Source: Caryophanales bacterium UBA6331
GTDB lineage: Bacteria; Bacillota_I; Bacilli_A; RF39; UBA660
Direction: 5' to 3'
Assembly (NCBI GenBank): GCA_002438065.1
Contig: DJSP01000101.1
Location: 1 to 25,620 of the forward strand
Length of the DNA: 25,620 bases
Shown here: positions 14,893 to 24,007 of the stretch, in pieces
How positions within the stretch are numbered: the stretch's first letter is position 1
Layout: every line of letters starts with the position of its first letter
Program-made: the position numbers and the translations under genes
The notes under the pieces: generated by a model
Database searches by the model: none
The model's input: only the letters and a program-made list of their open reading frames with translations
What the model was told of the DNA's origin: nothing

Positions 14893-16404
14893 ATGAAAAA
14901 AGAAAAAATAACTCCAAAAAATAATAATAGTAATAATAAACACTCAAAAAATAAATTATTTTATAAAATATTATCATTTATCCTAGTGCTTACTACTGTT
15001 TTTTTATATAGTACTCTAATATATTTAAATATGTTACCAATAACTTATTTAATAAGTATTTTTGTGGGTTTAATTGGTTTAGGTGGATTTTTAATCTATA
15101 AATTAAATCATAGATCTTTAGTAATAACAAAATTATTTACATCATTCTTAAGCATTCTAATGATTATAGTTGAAGTATTTATTTCTGTATATTTAATATT
15201 TTCTTTAGATTTTATAAATAATATATTTGATAATAACAAATATTCAGAAATATATGGCGTCTATATAGTAAAAGATAAATATAAAAAAATTGATGCTTTA
15301 AATAATAAAACAATTGGTATTTATAATAAAGATGAATATATTGATAATGCTTTAGATAGTTTAAGCAATAAAATTGAGTATAAAACAAGTAAATATGATT
15401 ATATAGATGACGCTATTGCTGATATTTATGATGATAAAGTAGATGCTTTAGTTATAAATGAATCATTAGTAGATATATATAAAGAAGAAAAAGACTTTAA
15501 TCTATATAGACTATCAGAAATTAAACTAAATATTAAAAAAGATAGTGCCTATAAAGAAGTAAATGTAAAAAAAGAAGCCTTTACTGTCTATTTAAGTGGG
15601 ATTGATACAAGTGGTAAAGTTGCATCTTCGGCTAGAAGTGATGTTAATATTTTAGCAGTAGTCAATCCGAAAACAGGTAAAGTTTTAATCGTTAGTACTC
15701 CAAGAGATTACTATGTCACATTAGCAAGTAAAAATGTGAAAGATAAACTAACTCATGCGGGAATATATGGTATAGATGAAAGTGCTTTAACGTTAGGAAA
15801 ACTTTATGATGTAGATGTAAACTATTATGCTAGAATTAATTTTACCTCATTTGTAAGTTTAATTGATACTTTAGGTGGAATAAACGTTAATGTTGAAAAG
15901 CCAGATTATCGTTATAACTTGAATATTGATTGTGGTTTTGGATATGTTTGTGAGCAAGATTCTAATCGTGAATTTGGTGATAAATTAGTTAAATTTAGAT
16001 ATGGCAATCAAGTTTTAAGTGGAGAACAAGCCTTAGCCTATGCTAGAAATCGTCATCAATATGTCGGAGGAGATAAAGCAAGACAAGTTCATCAAGAACA
16101 AGTTTTAGAGGGTATTACTGAAAAACTAATGTCAAAAAGTATATTGACCAAATATAATCAAATCTTAAAATCATTATCAAGTGGTATTAAAACTAATATG
16201 GATAAAGATTCTATATCTAAATTAGTAACTAAACAATTAAAAGACAATACTTCTTGGAGTATTGAATCAGTAGTAGCAACTGGAACCGATTCATATAATT
16301 ATGCATATTCAACCGGTAAATCAAAGGTTTATGTTATGGAACTGGATGAAGAGTCAGTAAGGAGTATTAAAACTAAAATAAAAGATGTTATTTCAAATAA
16401 ATAA
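14893..16404 (+). CDS. LytR-CpsA-Psr (LCP) family wall-polymer transferase
   Basis: LCP proteins attach teichoic acid or other glycopolymers to peptidoglycan. This 503-residue form has a Lys/Asn-rich cytoplasmic start and three membrane segments (about 22-45, 50-72, 80-105). An extracellular region (about 110-215, YGVYIVKDKYKKIDALNNKT) resembles the substrate-binding-like insert of some streptococcal relatives. The LCP domain follows from about residue 232, with GIDTSGKVASSARSDVNIL and VSTPRDYYV, then GGINVNVEKPDY and ALAYARNRH with the conserved arginines. It has a Shine-Dalgarno AAGAGGTGTGAG. It is the last of three envelope genes on this strand. Confidence 0.92.
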   Translation: MKKEKITPKNNNSNNKHSKNKLFYKILSFILVLTTVFLYSTLIYLNMLPITYLISIFVGLIGLGGFLIYKLNHRSLVITKLFTSFLSILMIIVEVFISVYLIFSLDFINNIFDNNKYSEIYGVYIVKDKYKKIDALNNKTIGIYNKDEYIDNALDSLSNKIEYKTSKYDYIDDAIADIYDDKVDALVINESLVDIYKEEKDFNLYRLSEIKLNIKKDSAYKEVNVKKEAFTVYLSGIDTSGKVASSARSDVNILAVVNPKTGKVLIVSTPRDYYVTLASKNVKDKLTHAGIYGIDESALTLGKLYDVDVNYYARINFTSFVSLIDTLGGINVNVEKPDYRYNLNIDCGFGYVCEQDSNREFGDKLVKFRYGNQVLSGEQALAYARNRHQYVGGDKARQVHQEQVLEGITEKLMSKSILTKYNQILKSLSSGIKTNMDKDSISKLVTKQLKDNTSWSIESVVATGTDSYNYAYSTGKSKVYVMELDEESVRSIKTKIKDVISNK

Positions 16405-16413
16405 CATCTTTTT
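16382..16413. terminator. Bidirectional terminator between the LCP gene and clpP
   Basis: A perfect 12-base stem (16382-16393 with 16399-16410) around a five-base loop, with T-runs outward on both strands. It contains the LCP stop codon and ends two bases before the clpP stop, so both convergent genes share it. Confidence 0.85.
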
Positions 16414-16978
16414 AAATTACTTTATCAATTAGTCCATATTTAATAGCTTCTTTGGGATTTAAATAATAATCTTTTTCCGTATCTTTATTAATTTTTTTAA
16501 CTGACTTACCCGTTATATCTGCAAGCATCATATTCATTTTCTTTTTCATTTTTAATATTCTCTCAGCCTGTACTTGAACATCTGATGCTTTACCTTCGAC
16601 GCCTCCTAATACTTGATGAATCATTATTTCTGAATTTGGCAGAGAACACCTTTTATTCTTAGTTCCCGCTGCTAAAATAATTGCAGCCATTGATGCACAT
16701 AAACCAACAGCTAGAGTAGATACATCACTTTTAATTAAATTCATAGTATCAATAATAGATAATCCACTTGTAACAGAACCTCCTGGTGAATTAATATAAA
16801 GCTGAATATCTTCATGATTTAAAGAATCTAAATATAATAGTTCACTAACTATTAAACTAGATACGTCATCATTAATTTCTCCGTTTAAAAAAATAATTCG
16901 ATTATTAAGTAATTTGGAATATATATCATAAATTCTTTCTCCATTATAATTCTTTTCAATAATATTTGGTATTAACAT
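16412..16978 (-). CDS. clpP: ATP-dependent Clp protease proteolytic subunit
   Basis: ClpP is the serine peptidase that forms a tetradecameric chamber with ClpX or ClpC. The 188 residues carry the catalytic triad Ser96 (GLCASMAAIILA), His121 (IMIHQVLGG) and Asp170 (TEKDYYL), and the handle and axial-loop region IIFLNGEINDD. Length is slightly below the usual 193-196, with a short N-terminal axial loop. AGGAGAAA precedes the ATG. It is monocistronic on the - strand. No CtsR operator (GGTCAAA repeats) was found upstream. Confidence 0.96.
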   Translation of the reverse strand: MLIPNIIEKNYNGERIYDIYSKLLNNRIIFLNGEINDDVSSLIVSELLYLDSLNHEDIQLYINSPGGSVTSGLSIIDTMNLIKSDVSTLAVGLCASMAAIILAAGTKNKRCSLPNSEIMIHQVLGGVEGKASDVQVQAERILKMKKKMNMMLADITGKSVKKINKDTEKDYYLNPKEAIKYGLIDKVI

Positions 16979-17220
16979 AAATTTTTCTCCTAATAATATC
17001 TTAATAACTTTTAATAATTATATACCTAAAAATAATATCTTATTTTGCCTAATTATTTTAAAATTTAATTTATAGTATAATAAATAAACGAATTTCTATA
17101 ATCGAGGTATATTATAAATAAATATTATCATCTTACAAGTTATAATAATTTATAAAGTATTAATAAAAATTGATTAGTTCCTCAAAATGGGATAAGATGT
17201 CAAAGTATCGGTGATAAAAT
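16979..17220. other. Intergenic region upstream of clpP, no gene seen
   Basis: This contains the clpP Shine-Dalgarno and an AT-rich stretch with a TATAAT-like site on the - strand near 17015 and another on the + strand near 17075. Neither has a convincing -35. No RNA gene, repeat or operator is recognised. Confidence 0.4.
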
Positions 17221-17491
17221 GTGCGCTGTTTTTTTAATGGAAGTGATAACACTGTTTTGTTATATTTAGATATTTTAAATTTTTATCAAACTCATACTGG
17301 TATAAATGGTAATAGATTAATAGAAGTTTGTAATAAAAAAATAAAGACTTATCGAAAATGGATAGAAATAAATAAAAATAATAAATTTACAAGAAATAAA
17401 TAAAATGATTGATATTATTGAAAAAAATAATAATATGATGAAGTATACTAGTTTTAATAATTACATTGAGTGGAGTATATTTAACATTTAG
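17221..17491 (+). pseudogene. Frameshifted remnant of an unrecognised gene
   Basis: Frame 1 reads CFFNGSDNTVLLYLDILNFY and then NKKIKTYRKWIEINKNN, protein-like in composition, with a TAA at 17401. The adjacent frame continues sensibly as LQEINKMIDIIEKNN and YTSFNNYIEW to a TAG at 17489, so one frameshift near 17385-17395 would join them. The first codon is GTG without a Shine-Dalgarno, and stops precede it. More broken fragments follow (for example SNCYTYETISPEKVKVVILK near 17520-17600 and FYKELRLFDYLNYTSGKTKN near 17758-17820), suggesting one long decayed gene up to about 17830. I do not recognise the family. Confidence 0.55.
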
Positions 17492-17831
17492 TAATATTCC
17501 TAATATTATAGATAAAGTTCTATCCAATTGTTATACTTATGAAACTATTTCTCCGGAAAAAGTAAAAGTGGTAATATTAAAAAATAAATTTACTGGAAAA
17601 TATTAGATAATAGATAAGCAATATTGAATTATTTTTTATGCATGATTAATATAAATCATTTAAAAAAAATTGTATTTAATTTCTCTGAACTAGAAAACTT
17701 AAAAAAATAATTATAGAATGATAAACCGAGATTAAACATTTAAATTCATATAATTATTTTTATAAAGAGTTAAGATTATTTGACTATTTAAATTATACTA
17801 GTGGAAAAACAAAAAATTACAAATTAATAAT
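17492..17831 (+). other. Decayed coding fragments, no intact gene
   Basis: No open frame of useful length is present. Short protein-like fragments in different frames continue the remnant described to the left. The stretch ends at the terminator that precedes the kinase gene. Confidence 0.45.
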
Positions 17832-17868
17832 GAAAGTGTATAAATTAATTATACTTTCTTTTATTTTT
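17832..17868 (+). terminator. Terminator-like hairpin before the kinase gene
   Basis: GAAAGT..TATA pairs with TATACTTTC (17850-17858) with one bulged G, followed by a T-rich tract. It presumably ended the decayed gene. Confidence 0.7.
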
Positions 17869-17878
17869 TAATATAATT

Positions 17879-17887
17879 TGGTATACT
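17879..17887 (+). promoter_or_regulatory. Extended -10 promoter of the kinase gene
   Basis: TGGTATACT is an extended -10 (TGn plus TATACT), 24 bases before the GTG start. The -35 is poor, as is common with extended -10 sites. Confidence 0.5.
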
Positions 17888-17911
17888 AATTAAAGAATAG
17901 GAGAAGGTAAA

Positions 17912-19378
17912 GTGTTACTAGATAGATATGAATCAAAACTAATTCAATCGGGACTTAAAATGGTAATGTATGTTGCAGTTAGAAAATTATTTAAATGTGA
18001 TGTTTATTTTATGCATTCATTAGATAAAGGTTTATATTGTAAAATACAGAGTAAAAATAATTTAAATGCAGATGATATTGATAAACTAAAACAAATGATG
18101 GATGATTTAATTAAACGAGATTTAAAGATTACTAAGAAAGTTATTACAGTTAAAGATGCTTATAATTTTTATATAAAAATAAATGAAATGGAAAAAGCAA
18201 ATAATATACTCTATTCAAATGAAAAAACTGTTACTATTTATGAATTATGTGGTTATTATAATTATTTTTTAAGTGATATGCCAACATCTACTGGTAAATT
18301 AAATTGTTATACATTAACTTATTTAAAGGATAATAGTGTGGTTTTAACCACCCCATATTTAAGTGATTATTCTCTACCTAAATTTAATAATCAAGATATG
18401 ATATTAAGAAGTTTTAGTGATTATAAAGCATGGTGTAATCTAGTTCATGTTAATTATATAGCTGATTTAAATATGTTAGTTTCGGAAAGTAAAATAAAAG
18501 AATTTATAAAGAAAAATGATATTATGATGGATAATCAAATATATGAACTCGCTAATTTAATTAGAAAGGAAAATAAAAAGTTAATTCTTTTAGGAGGACC
18601 ATCTTCTTCGGGAAAAACAACTAGTACTAAGAAACTTGCTTTATATATGAGTGCTTTAGGTCTTAATCCAATATATTTAGGTTTAGATGATTATTTTAAA
18701 GAAAAGGTTGATTCTCCTAAGTTAGAAAATGGTGAATATGATTTTGAATCTATTGATTGTATTGATTTAGATTTATTTAATAAACAATTAACAGATATAT
18801 TAAATGGAGAAGAAGTAAGTGTTCCAACATATAATTTTATTGAAGGAAAGAAGGAATATAAAGGTAGAATGATAAAATTAAAAGAAAAAGATATTATTCT
18901 TATTGAGGGGTTACATTGTTTAAATGAAAAGTTAACAAGTACAATACCACATGATGCAAAGTTAAAAGTGTATATTAGTCCTTTTATGCCGTTATCAGTT
19001 GATAGACATAATCATATATCGACAGTTGATATTAGACTTCTTAGAAGAATCGTTAGAGATAATAGAACTAGAGGATATAATGTCCAAGATACACTAGAGT
19101 TATGGGATAAAGTGCGTAATGGGGAGACTAAGTATGTTTTTCCATTTACAAATCAAGCAAATGTAGTTCTTAATACAGCTTATACATATGAAATGGGAAT
19201 ATTAAGAGTTTATGCTGAACCACTTTTATATAGTGTCCCGTTAGATTCTAAATATTATAATGAATCAAGAAGATTAATAGATGAACTACAAATGTTTTTT
19301 CCAATACCTAGTGATTATTTACCAGATGGAAATATTTTAAGGGAATTTGTAGGAGAAAGTTATTTTGAAAGAGGATAA
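17912..19378 (+). CDS. Uridine kinase-like nucleoside kinase with ThrRS-like N-terminal region
   Basis: This 488-residue protein ends in a P-loop kinase of the uridine kinase/phosphoribulokinase family. Walker A is GGPSSSGKTT at residues 228-237, followed by GLNPIYLGLDDYFKEK, VPTYNFIEGKK and IILIEGLHCLNEKL. The first ~200 residues resemble the extra domain of Bacillota nucleoside kinases related to the second additional domain of threonyl-tRNA synthetase (YFMHSLDKGLYCKI, DMPTSTGKLN). The probable reaction is ATP-dependent phosphorylation of uridine or a related nucleoside, in pyrimidine salvage. The GTG start follows AGGAGAAGG. The next gene starts two bases after its stop, so the two are probably co-transcribed. 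Confidence 0.86.
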   Translation: MLLDRYESKLIQSGLKMVMYVAVRKLFKCDVYFMHSLDKGLYCKIQSKNNLNADDIDKLKQMMDDLIKRDLKITKKVITVKDAYNFYIKINEMEKANNILYSNEKTVTIYELCGYYNYFLSDMPTSTGKLNCYTLTYLKDNSVVLTTPYLSDYSLPKFNNQDMILRSFSDYKAWCNLVHVNYIADLNMLVSESKIKEFIKKNDIMMDNQIYELANLIRKENKKLILLGGPSSSGKTTSTKKLALYMSALGLNPIYLGLDDYFKEKVDSPKLENGEYDFESIDCIDLDLFNKQLTDILNGEEVSVPTYNFIEGKKEYKGRMIKLKEKDIILIEGLHCLNEKLTSTIPHDAKLKVYISPFMPLSVDRHNHISTVDIRLLRRIVRDNRTRGYNVQDTLELWDKVRNGETKYVFPFTNQANVVLNTAYTYEMGILRVYAEPLLYSVPLDSKYYNESRRLIDELQMFFPIPSDYLPDGNILREFVGESYFERG

Positions 19379-19380
19379 TA

Positions 19381-20376
19381 ATGAAAAAGGTAGTACTATT
19401 TATAATAATGTTTATACCAGTAATAATAGTAAATGCGGATGTTCAAGTAAATAATGAAAATTTGAAAGAAGCTTTTAATGAATATAAAAATACTGAACAA
19501 AAATTTTCGACAGTTGGTTCAGAATCGGAAGATATATATTTTGATATAGATTTTGATTTTGACAACAATAAATATTATGCAATTAATGGTGATCATAAAT
19601 ATGAAGCTAGTTATGAGTTTATCAATAATGGTGTTAGAGTAAAATATTTATATGATGTTACTAAGGGGCTATCATATGAAGAAGATTCAATAAATTCTGC
19701 TAAGCTGTATCTTGGTCAAGTTATGTACCAATTGGTAGAATATATAAATGGAATAAGTTATGATAATACTTATGGATTATTAGCTTCATATTTAGCAATA
19801 TATGGAGGAGAATTAAATATTAAATCTGATGATAGTGATGAAGTATATGTAATTTATGATGATACTAATGATGGCGTTGAGGTAGATGGCATTACTTCTA
19901 CATTTATTTGTGGCGAAAATCAAAAATGTGTTCCACAAAACAAATATGGTGATTATGCAGTAGAAATAGCTAAGCATAATTCAAATTTATATACTTCAAT
20001 GAATGGTAAAAAAAGTGAAGATGGTACTGTAACTGTTAATTATAGTGTGAAAACAGATACAGAAGATAAATTTGAAATGGATTGTATGTTAACTATTTAT
20101 ACAGATGGAAGTTTTGAAAAATTAAAGGCAGCAATTGACGAGTATGATAAGAAAAATAATGAGGGTAACAAAGATACTGGGGATAATAAAGATAATAATG
20201 TAGATAATAAAGATGCAAACACTTCTGATACTAATGAATCTAATAAAGATGAAGAAGTAATTGAAAATCCTAAAACAGGAATTATTGATTATATGTTATA
20301 TTTAATGGTTGTAATGTTTATAGTTTATGGATTATGGCTTGGTATAAAAAATAAAAATATATTTAATAAAATATAG
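19381..20376 (+). CDS. Secreted surface protein with NPKTG sorting-like C-terminus
   Basis: The 331 residues begin with a signal peptide (MKKVVLFIIMFIPVIIVNAD). An acidic ectodomain follows, with one Cys pair (FICGENQKCVP), then a low-complexity Asp/Asn/Lys linker (about 255-290). NPKTG (residues 296-300), a hydrophobic span and a short Lys-containing tail complete the protein. That order is a cell-wall sorting signal, with NPKTG in place of LPXTG. The ectodomain is not one I recognise. It lies between the kinase and GAPDH genes with very short gaps. No sortase gene is in the window. Surface attachment is inferred; function is unknown. Confidence 0.72.
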   Translation: MKKVVLFIIMFIPVIIVNADVQVNNENLKEAFNEYKNTEQKFSTVGSESEDIYFDIDFDFDNNKYYAINGDHKYEASYEFINNGVRVKYLYDVTKGLSYEEDSINSAKLYLGQVMYQLVEYINGISYDNTYGLLASYLAIYGGELNIKSDDSDEVYVIYDDTNDGVEVDGITSTFICGENQKCVPQNKYGDYAVEIAKHNSNLYTSMNGKKSEDGTVTVNYSVKTDTEDKFEMDCMLTIYTDGSFEKLKAAIDEYDKKNNEGNKDTGDNKDNNVDNKDANTSDTNESNKDEEVIENPKTGIIDYMLYLMVVMFIVYGLWLGIKNKNIFNKI

Positions 20377-20395
20377 ATATGAAAGAGGTTTGAAA

Positions 20396-21397
20396 ATGAA
20401 AAAAAGAATAGCAATTAATGGTTTTGGTAGAATTGGAAGAATAGCATATAGAATGCTTCTTGGAAGTAGTGATTATGAAGTAGTCGCAATTAATTCAAGA
20501 GGTACAGCTGAAGAAAATGCTTATTTACTTAAATATGATAGTGTTTTTAGAACTTTAGATGAGGATGTAAATGTAACACAAGATGGAATTATAGTTGATA
20601 CTATGTTTACAAAAGTTTTACAAATAGATGATCCAAAAGATTATCCATGGAAAGAATTAAATGTTGATTTAGTGTTAGAATGTACAGGTGCTTTTACTAA
20701 AAAAGAAGATGCATATAAACATATTGAAGCAGGAGCGAAGCACGTAATTATATCAGCACCAGGTAAGGGTGAGATGAAAACAATAGTTTATGGAGTAAAT
20801 GATAATTTATTAGAACGTAATGATGAGATTATTTCAAGTGCTTCTTGTACAACTAATTGTTTGGCACCAGTTTTAAAATTAATTGAAGATAATATTGGTA
20901 TAGAATCCGGTTTTATGTCAACTATTCATGCTTATACTAATGATCAAAATACATTAGATGGATCACATAAAAAAGGAATAGAATCAAGAAGAGGAAGAAC
21001 TGCTGCTTCAAATATTATTCCAACAAGTACCGGAGCAGCTAAAGCAATTGGACTTGTAATTCCAACACTTAGTGGAAAAATGGATGGAGTTGCTTATAGA
21101 GTTCCAGTTATAGATGGATCTATGGTTGACGTAACCTTAACATTAAATAGAGAAACAAGTAAAGAAGAACTAAATAATTTATTTAATAATAATCAAAGTA
21201 AAGCACTTAAATTTACAATGGATCCAGTTGTATCAAGCGATGTGGTTGGGCTAGCTACTGGTGCCTTAGTTGATGGATTATCTACTAAAGTGTTAGATGT
21301 AAATAAGAAACAAATTAAAATAGTTGCTTGGTATGATAATGAATTTGGTTATACTGCTCAAATGATTAGAGTAATGGATAAATTATTAAAGCTATAA
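20396..21397 (+). CDS. gap: Glyceraldehyde-3-phosphate dehydrogenase, type I
   Basis: GAPDH oxidises glyceraldehyde 3-phosphate to 1,3-bisphosphoglycerate with NAD in glycolysis. From the ATG at 20396 it is 333 residues, the usual length. INGFGRIGRIAYRML is the dinucleotide fold, SASCTTNCLAP holds catalytic Cys151, and HAYTNDQNTLDGSHKKG and WYDNEFGYTAQMIR are family signatures. GAAAGAGG lies seven bases before the ATG; an in-frame TTG at 20390 is less likely. The usual neighbours (pgk, tpi, cggR) are absent. It follows a surface-protein gene by 19 bases. Confidence 0.96.
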   Translation: MKKRIAINGFGRIGRIAYRMLLGSSDYEVVAINSRGTAEENAYLLKYDSVFRTLDEDVNVTQDGIIVDTMFTKVLQIDDPKDYPWKELNVDLVLECTGAFTKKEDAYKHIEAGAKHVIISAPGKGEMKTIVYGVNDNLLERNDEIISSASCTTNCLAPVLKLIEDNIGIESGFMSTIHAYTNDQNTLDGSHKKGIESRRGRTAASNIIPTSTGAAKAIGLVIPTLSGKMDGVAYRVPVIDGSMVDVTLTLNRETSKEELNNLFNNNQSKALKFTMDPVVSSDVVGLATGALVDGLSTKVLDVNKKQIKIVAWYDNEFGYTAQMIRVMDKLLKL

Positions 21398-21398
21398 A

Positions 21399-21788
21399 AT
21401 GAAAACAATAGTAGAATATAATATTACAGGCGATACAAAAGGGATGTTGAGATGTTATCCTAAAAATAATAAAAAAATTAATTTTAAAGAGCTAGTCTGC
21501 AATAAATTAAATGGTTATAAAAATTTAGGTAAAGATCATTATAACTTATGGGAAAAATATGATGAATTTATAAATATGGTTAAAGATGATTTAAAAATAG
21601 ATATAGATTTAAATGATTTAATTAGTAATAAAAATAAATATAACAATATGAAAAATAATTCATCATTTTATACAGAAAATGATTTTAATGAAATAATTAC
21701 TTTAATAAATAAAGAATATGAAAAAATAATTAAAGAAATTGAAAATAGAACTAGTAAAAGATTTAGAAAAGATTACATATTATTGTAA
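21399..21788 (+). CDS. Hypothetical protein
   Basis: A 129-residue protein I do not recognise, starting one base after the GAPDH stop. It is rich in Lys, Asn, Asp and Ile and looks largely helical, with a possible coiled coil in the last third (FNEIITLINKEYEKIIKEIE). It has no signal peptide, membrane segment or Cys cluster. There is no clear Shine-Dalgarno beyond AAAGC within the end of the GAPDH gene, so it is probably translated by coupling. Confidence 0.65.
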   Translation: MKTIVEYNITGDTKGMLRCYPKNNKKINFKELVCNKLNGYKNLGKDHYNLWEKYDEFINMVKDDLKIDIDLNDLISNKNKYNNMKNNSSFYTENDFNEIITLINKEYEKIIKEIENRTSKRFRKDYILL

Positions 21789-21810
21789 TTTTTTTTTGAT
21801 GTGGTAGAAT
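21783..21810 (+). promoter_or_regulatory. Promoter immediately upstream of recD2
   Basis: TTGTAA (21783-21788) and TAGAAT (21805-21810) are 16 bases apart. The -10 ends seven bases before the recD2 ATG, so transcription would start at or near the start codon. The -35 overlaps the stop of the upstream gene. Confidence 0.55.
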
Positions 21811-21817
21811 ATTAGGT

Positions 21818-23977
21818 ATGAGTTATATTAAAGGAAAGTTTAAACATATTATTTTTGAATCAGAATCAGGCTATAGGGTTGGTCTTTTTAAAGTTAATGA
21901 AACAGATGATGAAGATATACCAACAAATAAACAAATTACTTATACTGGTTATTTTATGAAAACTAATGAAAATGATACTTATGTGTTAAATGGAAAATAT
22001 ATTTTTCATGATAGATATGGTTACCAATTTAGTACTGATAATTATGAAAAAGTTGTTCCCGAAGGAGAAGATGCAATAATTGATTTTTTAACTAGTTCAT
22101 TTGTTAAGGGATGCGGAGAAGCAACTTCCAAAAAAATATATAAAGTTTTTGGTAATGATAGTTTATATAAAATTAAAGAAAATAAAAACAATTTGGAATT
22201 GGTTGAAGGAATAAATGAGAAGAAGAGAGATCAAATATATAATTCAGTATGTAAATATTTTGATAATGATGCTTTAATAGTTGAACTTAAAAATATGGGA
22301 TTTAGTGTTAAAGAAACAATGAATTTAATTAATAAGTTTGGTAAAAGAATAAAAGATATAATAAATAAAAATATTTATGATTTAAGTGATGAGGTTAATT
22401 TTAAGAAATTAGATGAAATATTTTTAAGTAGTAATGATATAGAAGATGTTCGAAGAGTTAAAGCTTGTTTAATTGAAACTATTAAGTATTTAACATTTAG
22501 TACTGGTGATATTTATTTATATAAAGAAGAAATATGCACTGGTTTAAAAAAATTATATGGAATAAATGTAGATATTGATAGTCAAATTAATTATTTATTT
22601 AATATTGGTAGAATTGCAGTTAAAGGGGATAAAATATATTTAAAAGAAGATTATGATGATGAAGTGTATATTGCTGATTATTTAACTAAATTATTTAAAT
22701 TAAGTAGTAGAGTAAGTAATATAGATAGATATATTAATAAGGCAGAAAAGGTTCTTGGTATAAAGTATAATGAAGAACAAAAAGAAGCTATAAGTAAATC
22801 ATTAATTAATAATATAAGTGTAATTACAGGAGGACCTGGAACTGGTAAAACAACAATTATTAAAGGAATAATTAAAACATACTCACTTATTTATAAAGTT
22901 GGTGAACAAGCAATTAAAGATCATGTATTGCTCTTAGCACCAACCGGTAGAGCGGCTAAAAGAATGAGTGAATCAACTGGTTATCAAGCTAGTACTATTC
23001 ATAGATTCTTAAAATGGGATAAAGAAAATAATGGTTTTAATATAAATGAATTAAATAGTGTGCATTATAACTTAATAATTGTTGATGAATCTTCAATGAT
23101 AGATAATCATTTAATGGCATCTTTACTTAGAGGATTAGATATATTTAATACCCAAATAGTTTTAGTAGGGGATGAATATCAACTTCCATCTGTTGGACCT
23201 GGTTTAATTTTAAGTGATATAATAAACACTAGTATACCACATATTAGATTAGAAAAGATTTATAGACAAAGTGATAAGTCATATATTCCAACTTTTGCTA
23301 AAAATATAAAAGATAAAGTTATGGATATAGTTCCTAGTGGTGATGATTTTAGTTTTATATCTTGTGATAATTTAAATATAAAAAGTATTATTGTTAAGTT
23401 ACTAGATAAAATGCAGGAAAAAAATATTGATGTTAGAAATGTTCAAGTTTTGGCTCCTATGTATAAGGGAGAAAATGGAATTGATAACTTAAATATCTTG
23501 TTACAGGAATATTTTAATCCGATTGTTAATAAAAAAGATGAATTAAAAGTAGGTCCTATTACATATAGAGTTGGAGATAAAATGCTTAATTTAGTTAATG
23601 ATGTTGATAATAATATTTTTAATGGTGATATAGGATATATTTGTTACGTTAATGCGAATTCTAAAAAAGATATATTAAGTATAGATTATGATGGTAATAT
23701 AGTTGATTATAAAAGAGAAGATTTAATGAGTATTAGTCATGCTTATGCTATTACTATTCATAAATCGCAAGGATCTGAATTTGACTATGTTATTATGCCA
23801 ATGTCATTAAGTTATAATCGAATGCTTTATAATAAGCTTCTTTATACTGGGGTATCAAGAGCCAAAAAGTCACTTATATTAGTTGGTAGTAAAGACGCAT
23901 ATTTAAGGGCTATAAATAATGATTATAGTTTTAAGAGAAAAACTACTTTAAATGAATTAATTATGAATAAACTTTAA
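21818..23977 (+). CDS. recD2: ATP-dependent DNA helicase RecD2 (SF1B)
   Basis: RecD2 is a 5'-3' superfamily 1B helicase of Bacillota, working outside RecBCD in replication-fork and repair processes. Its 719 residues start with the OB-like IKGKFKHIIFESESGYRVG. A helix-hairpin-helix region comes next (SSFVKGCGEATSKKIYKVFG and neighbours, about 90-190), then the motor: Walker A GGPGTGKTT at about 338, LLAPTGRAAKRMSE (motif Ia), VDESSMID (Walker B), GDEYQLPSVGPG (motif III), KIYRQ and AYAITIHKSQGSEFD near the end (motif V), then YTGVSRAKKSLILVG (motif VI). The ATG is supported by the family start; only a weak TTAGG lies before it, too close to be a good Shine-Dalgarno. Confidence 0.95.
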   Translation: MSYIKGKFKHIIFESESGYRVGLFKVNETDDEDIPTNKQITYTGYFMKTNENDTYVLNGKYIFHDRYGYQFSTDNYEKVVPEGEDAIIDFLTSSFVKGCGEATSKKIYKVFGNDSLYKIKENKNNLELVEGINEKKRDQIYNSVCKYFDNDALIVELKNMGFSVKETMNLINKFGKRIKDIINKNIYDLSDEVNFKKLDEIFLSSNDIEDVRRVKACLIETIKYLTFSTGDIYLYKEEICTGLKKLYGINVDIDSQINYLFNIGRIAVKGDKIYLKEDYDDEVYIADYLTKLFKLSSRVSNIDRYINKAEKVLGIKYNEEQKEAISKSLINNISVITGGPGTGKTTIIKGIIKTYSLIYKVGEQAIKDHVLLLAPTGRAAKRMSESTGYQASTIHRFLKWDKENNGFNINELNSVHYNLIIVDESSMIDNHLMASLLRGLDIFNTQIVLVGDEYQLPSVGPGLILSDIINTSIPHIRLEKIYRQSDKSYIPTFAKNIKDKVMDIVPSGDDFSFISCDNLNIKSIIVKLLDKMQEKNIDVRNVQVLAPMYKGENGIDNLNILLQEYFNPIVNKKDELKVGPITYRVGDKMLNLVNDVDNNIFNGDIGYICYVNANSKKDILSIDYDGNIVDYKREDLMSISHAYAITIHKSQGSEFDYVIMPMSLSYNRMLYNKLLYTGVSRAKKSLILVGSKDAYLRAINNDYSFKRKTTLNELIMNKL

Positions 23978-24007
23978 AAATTTGTTCATAATAATAATGG
24001 TGATAGA

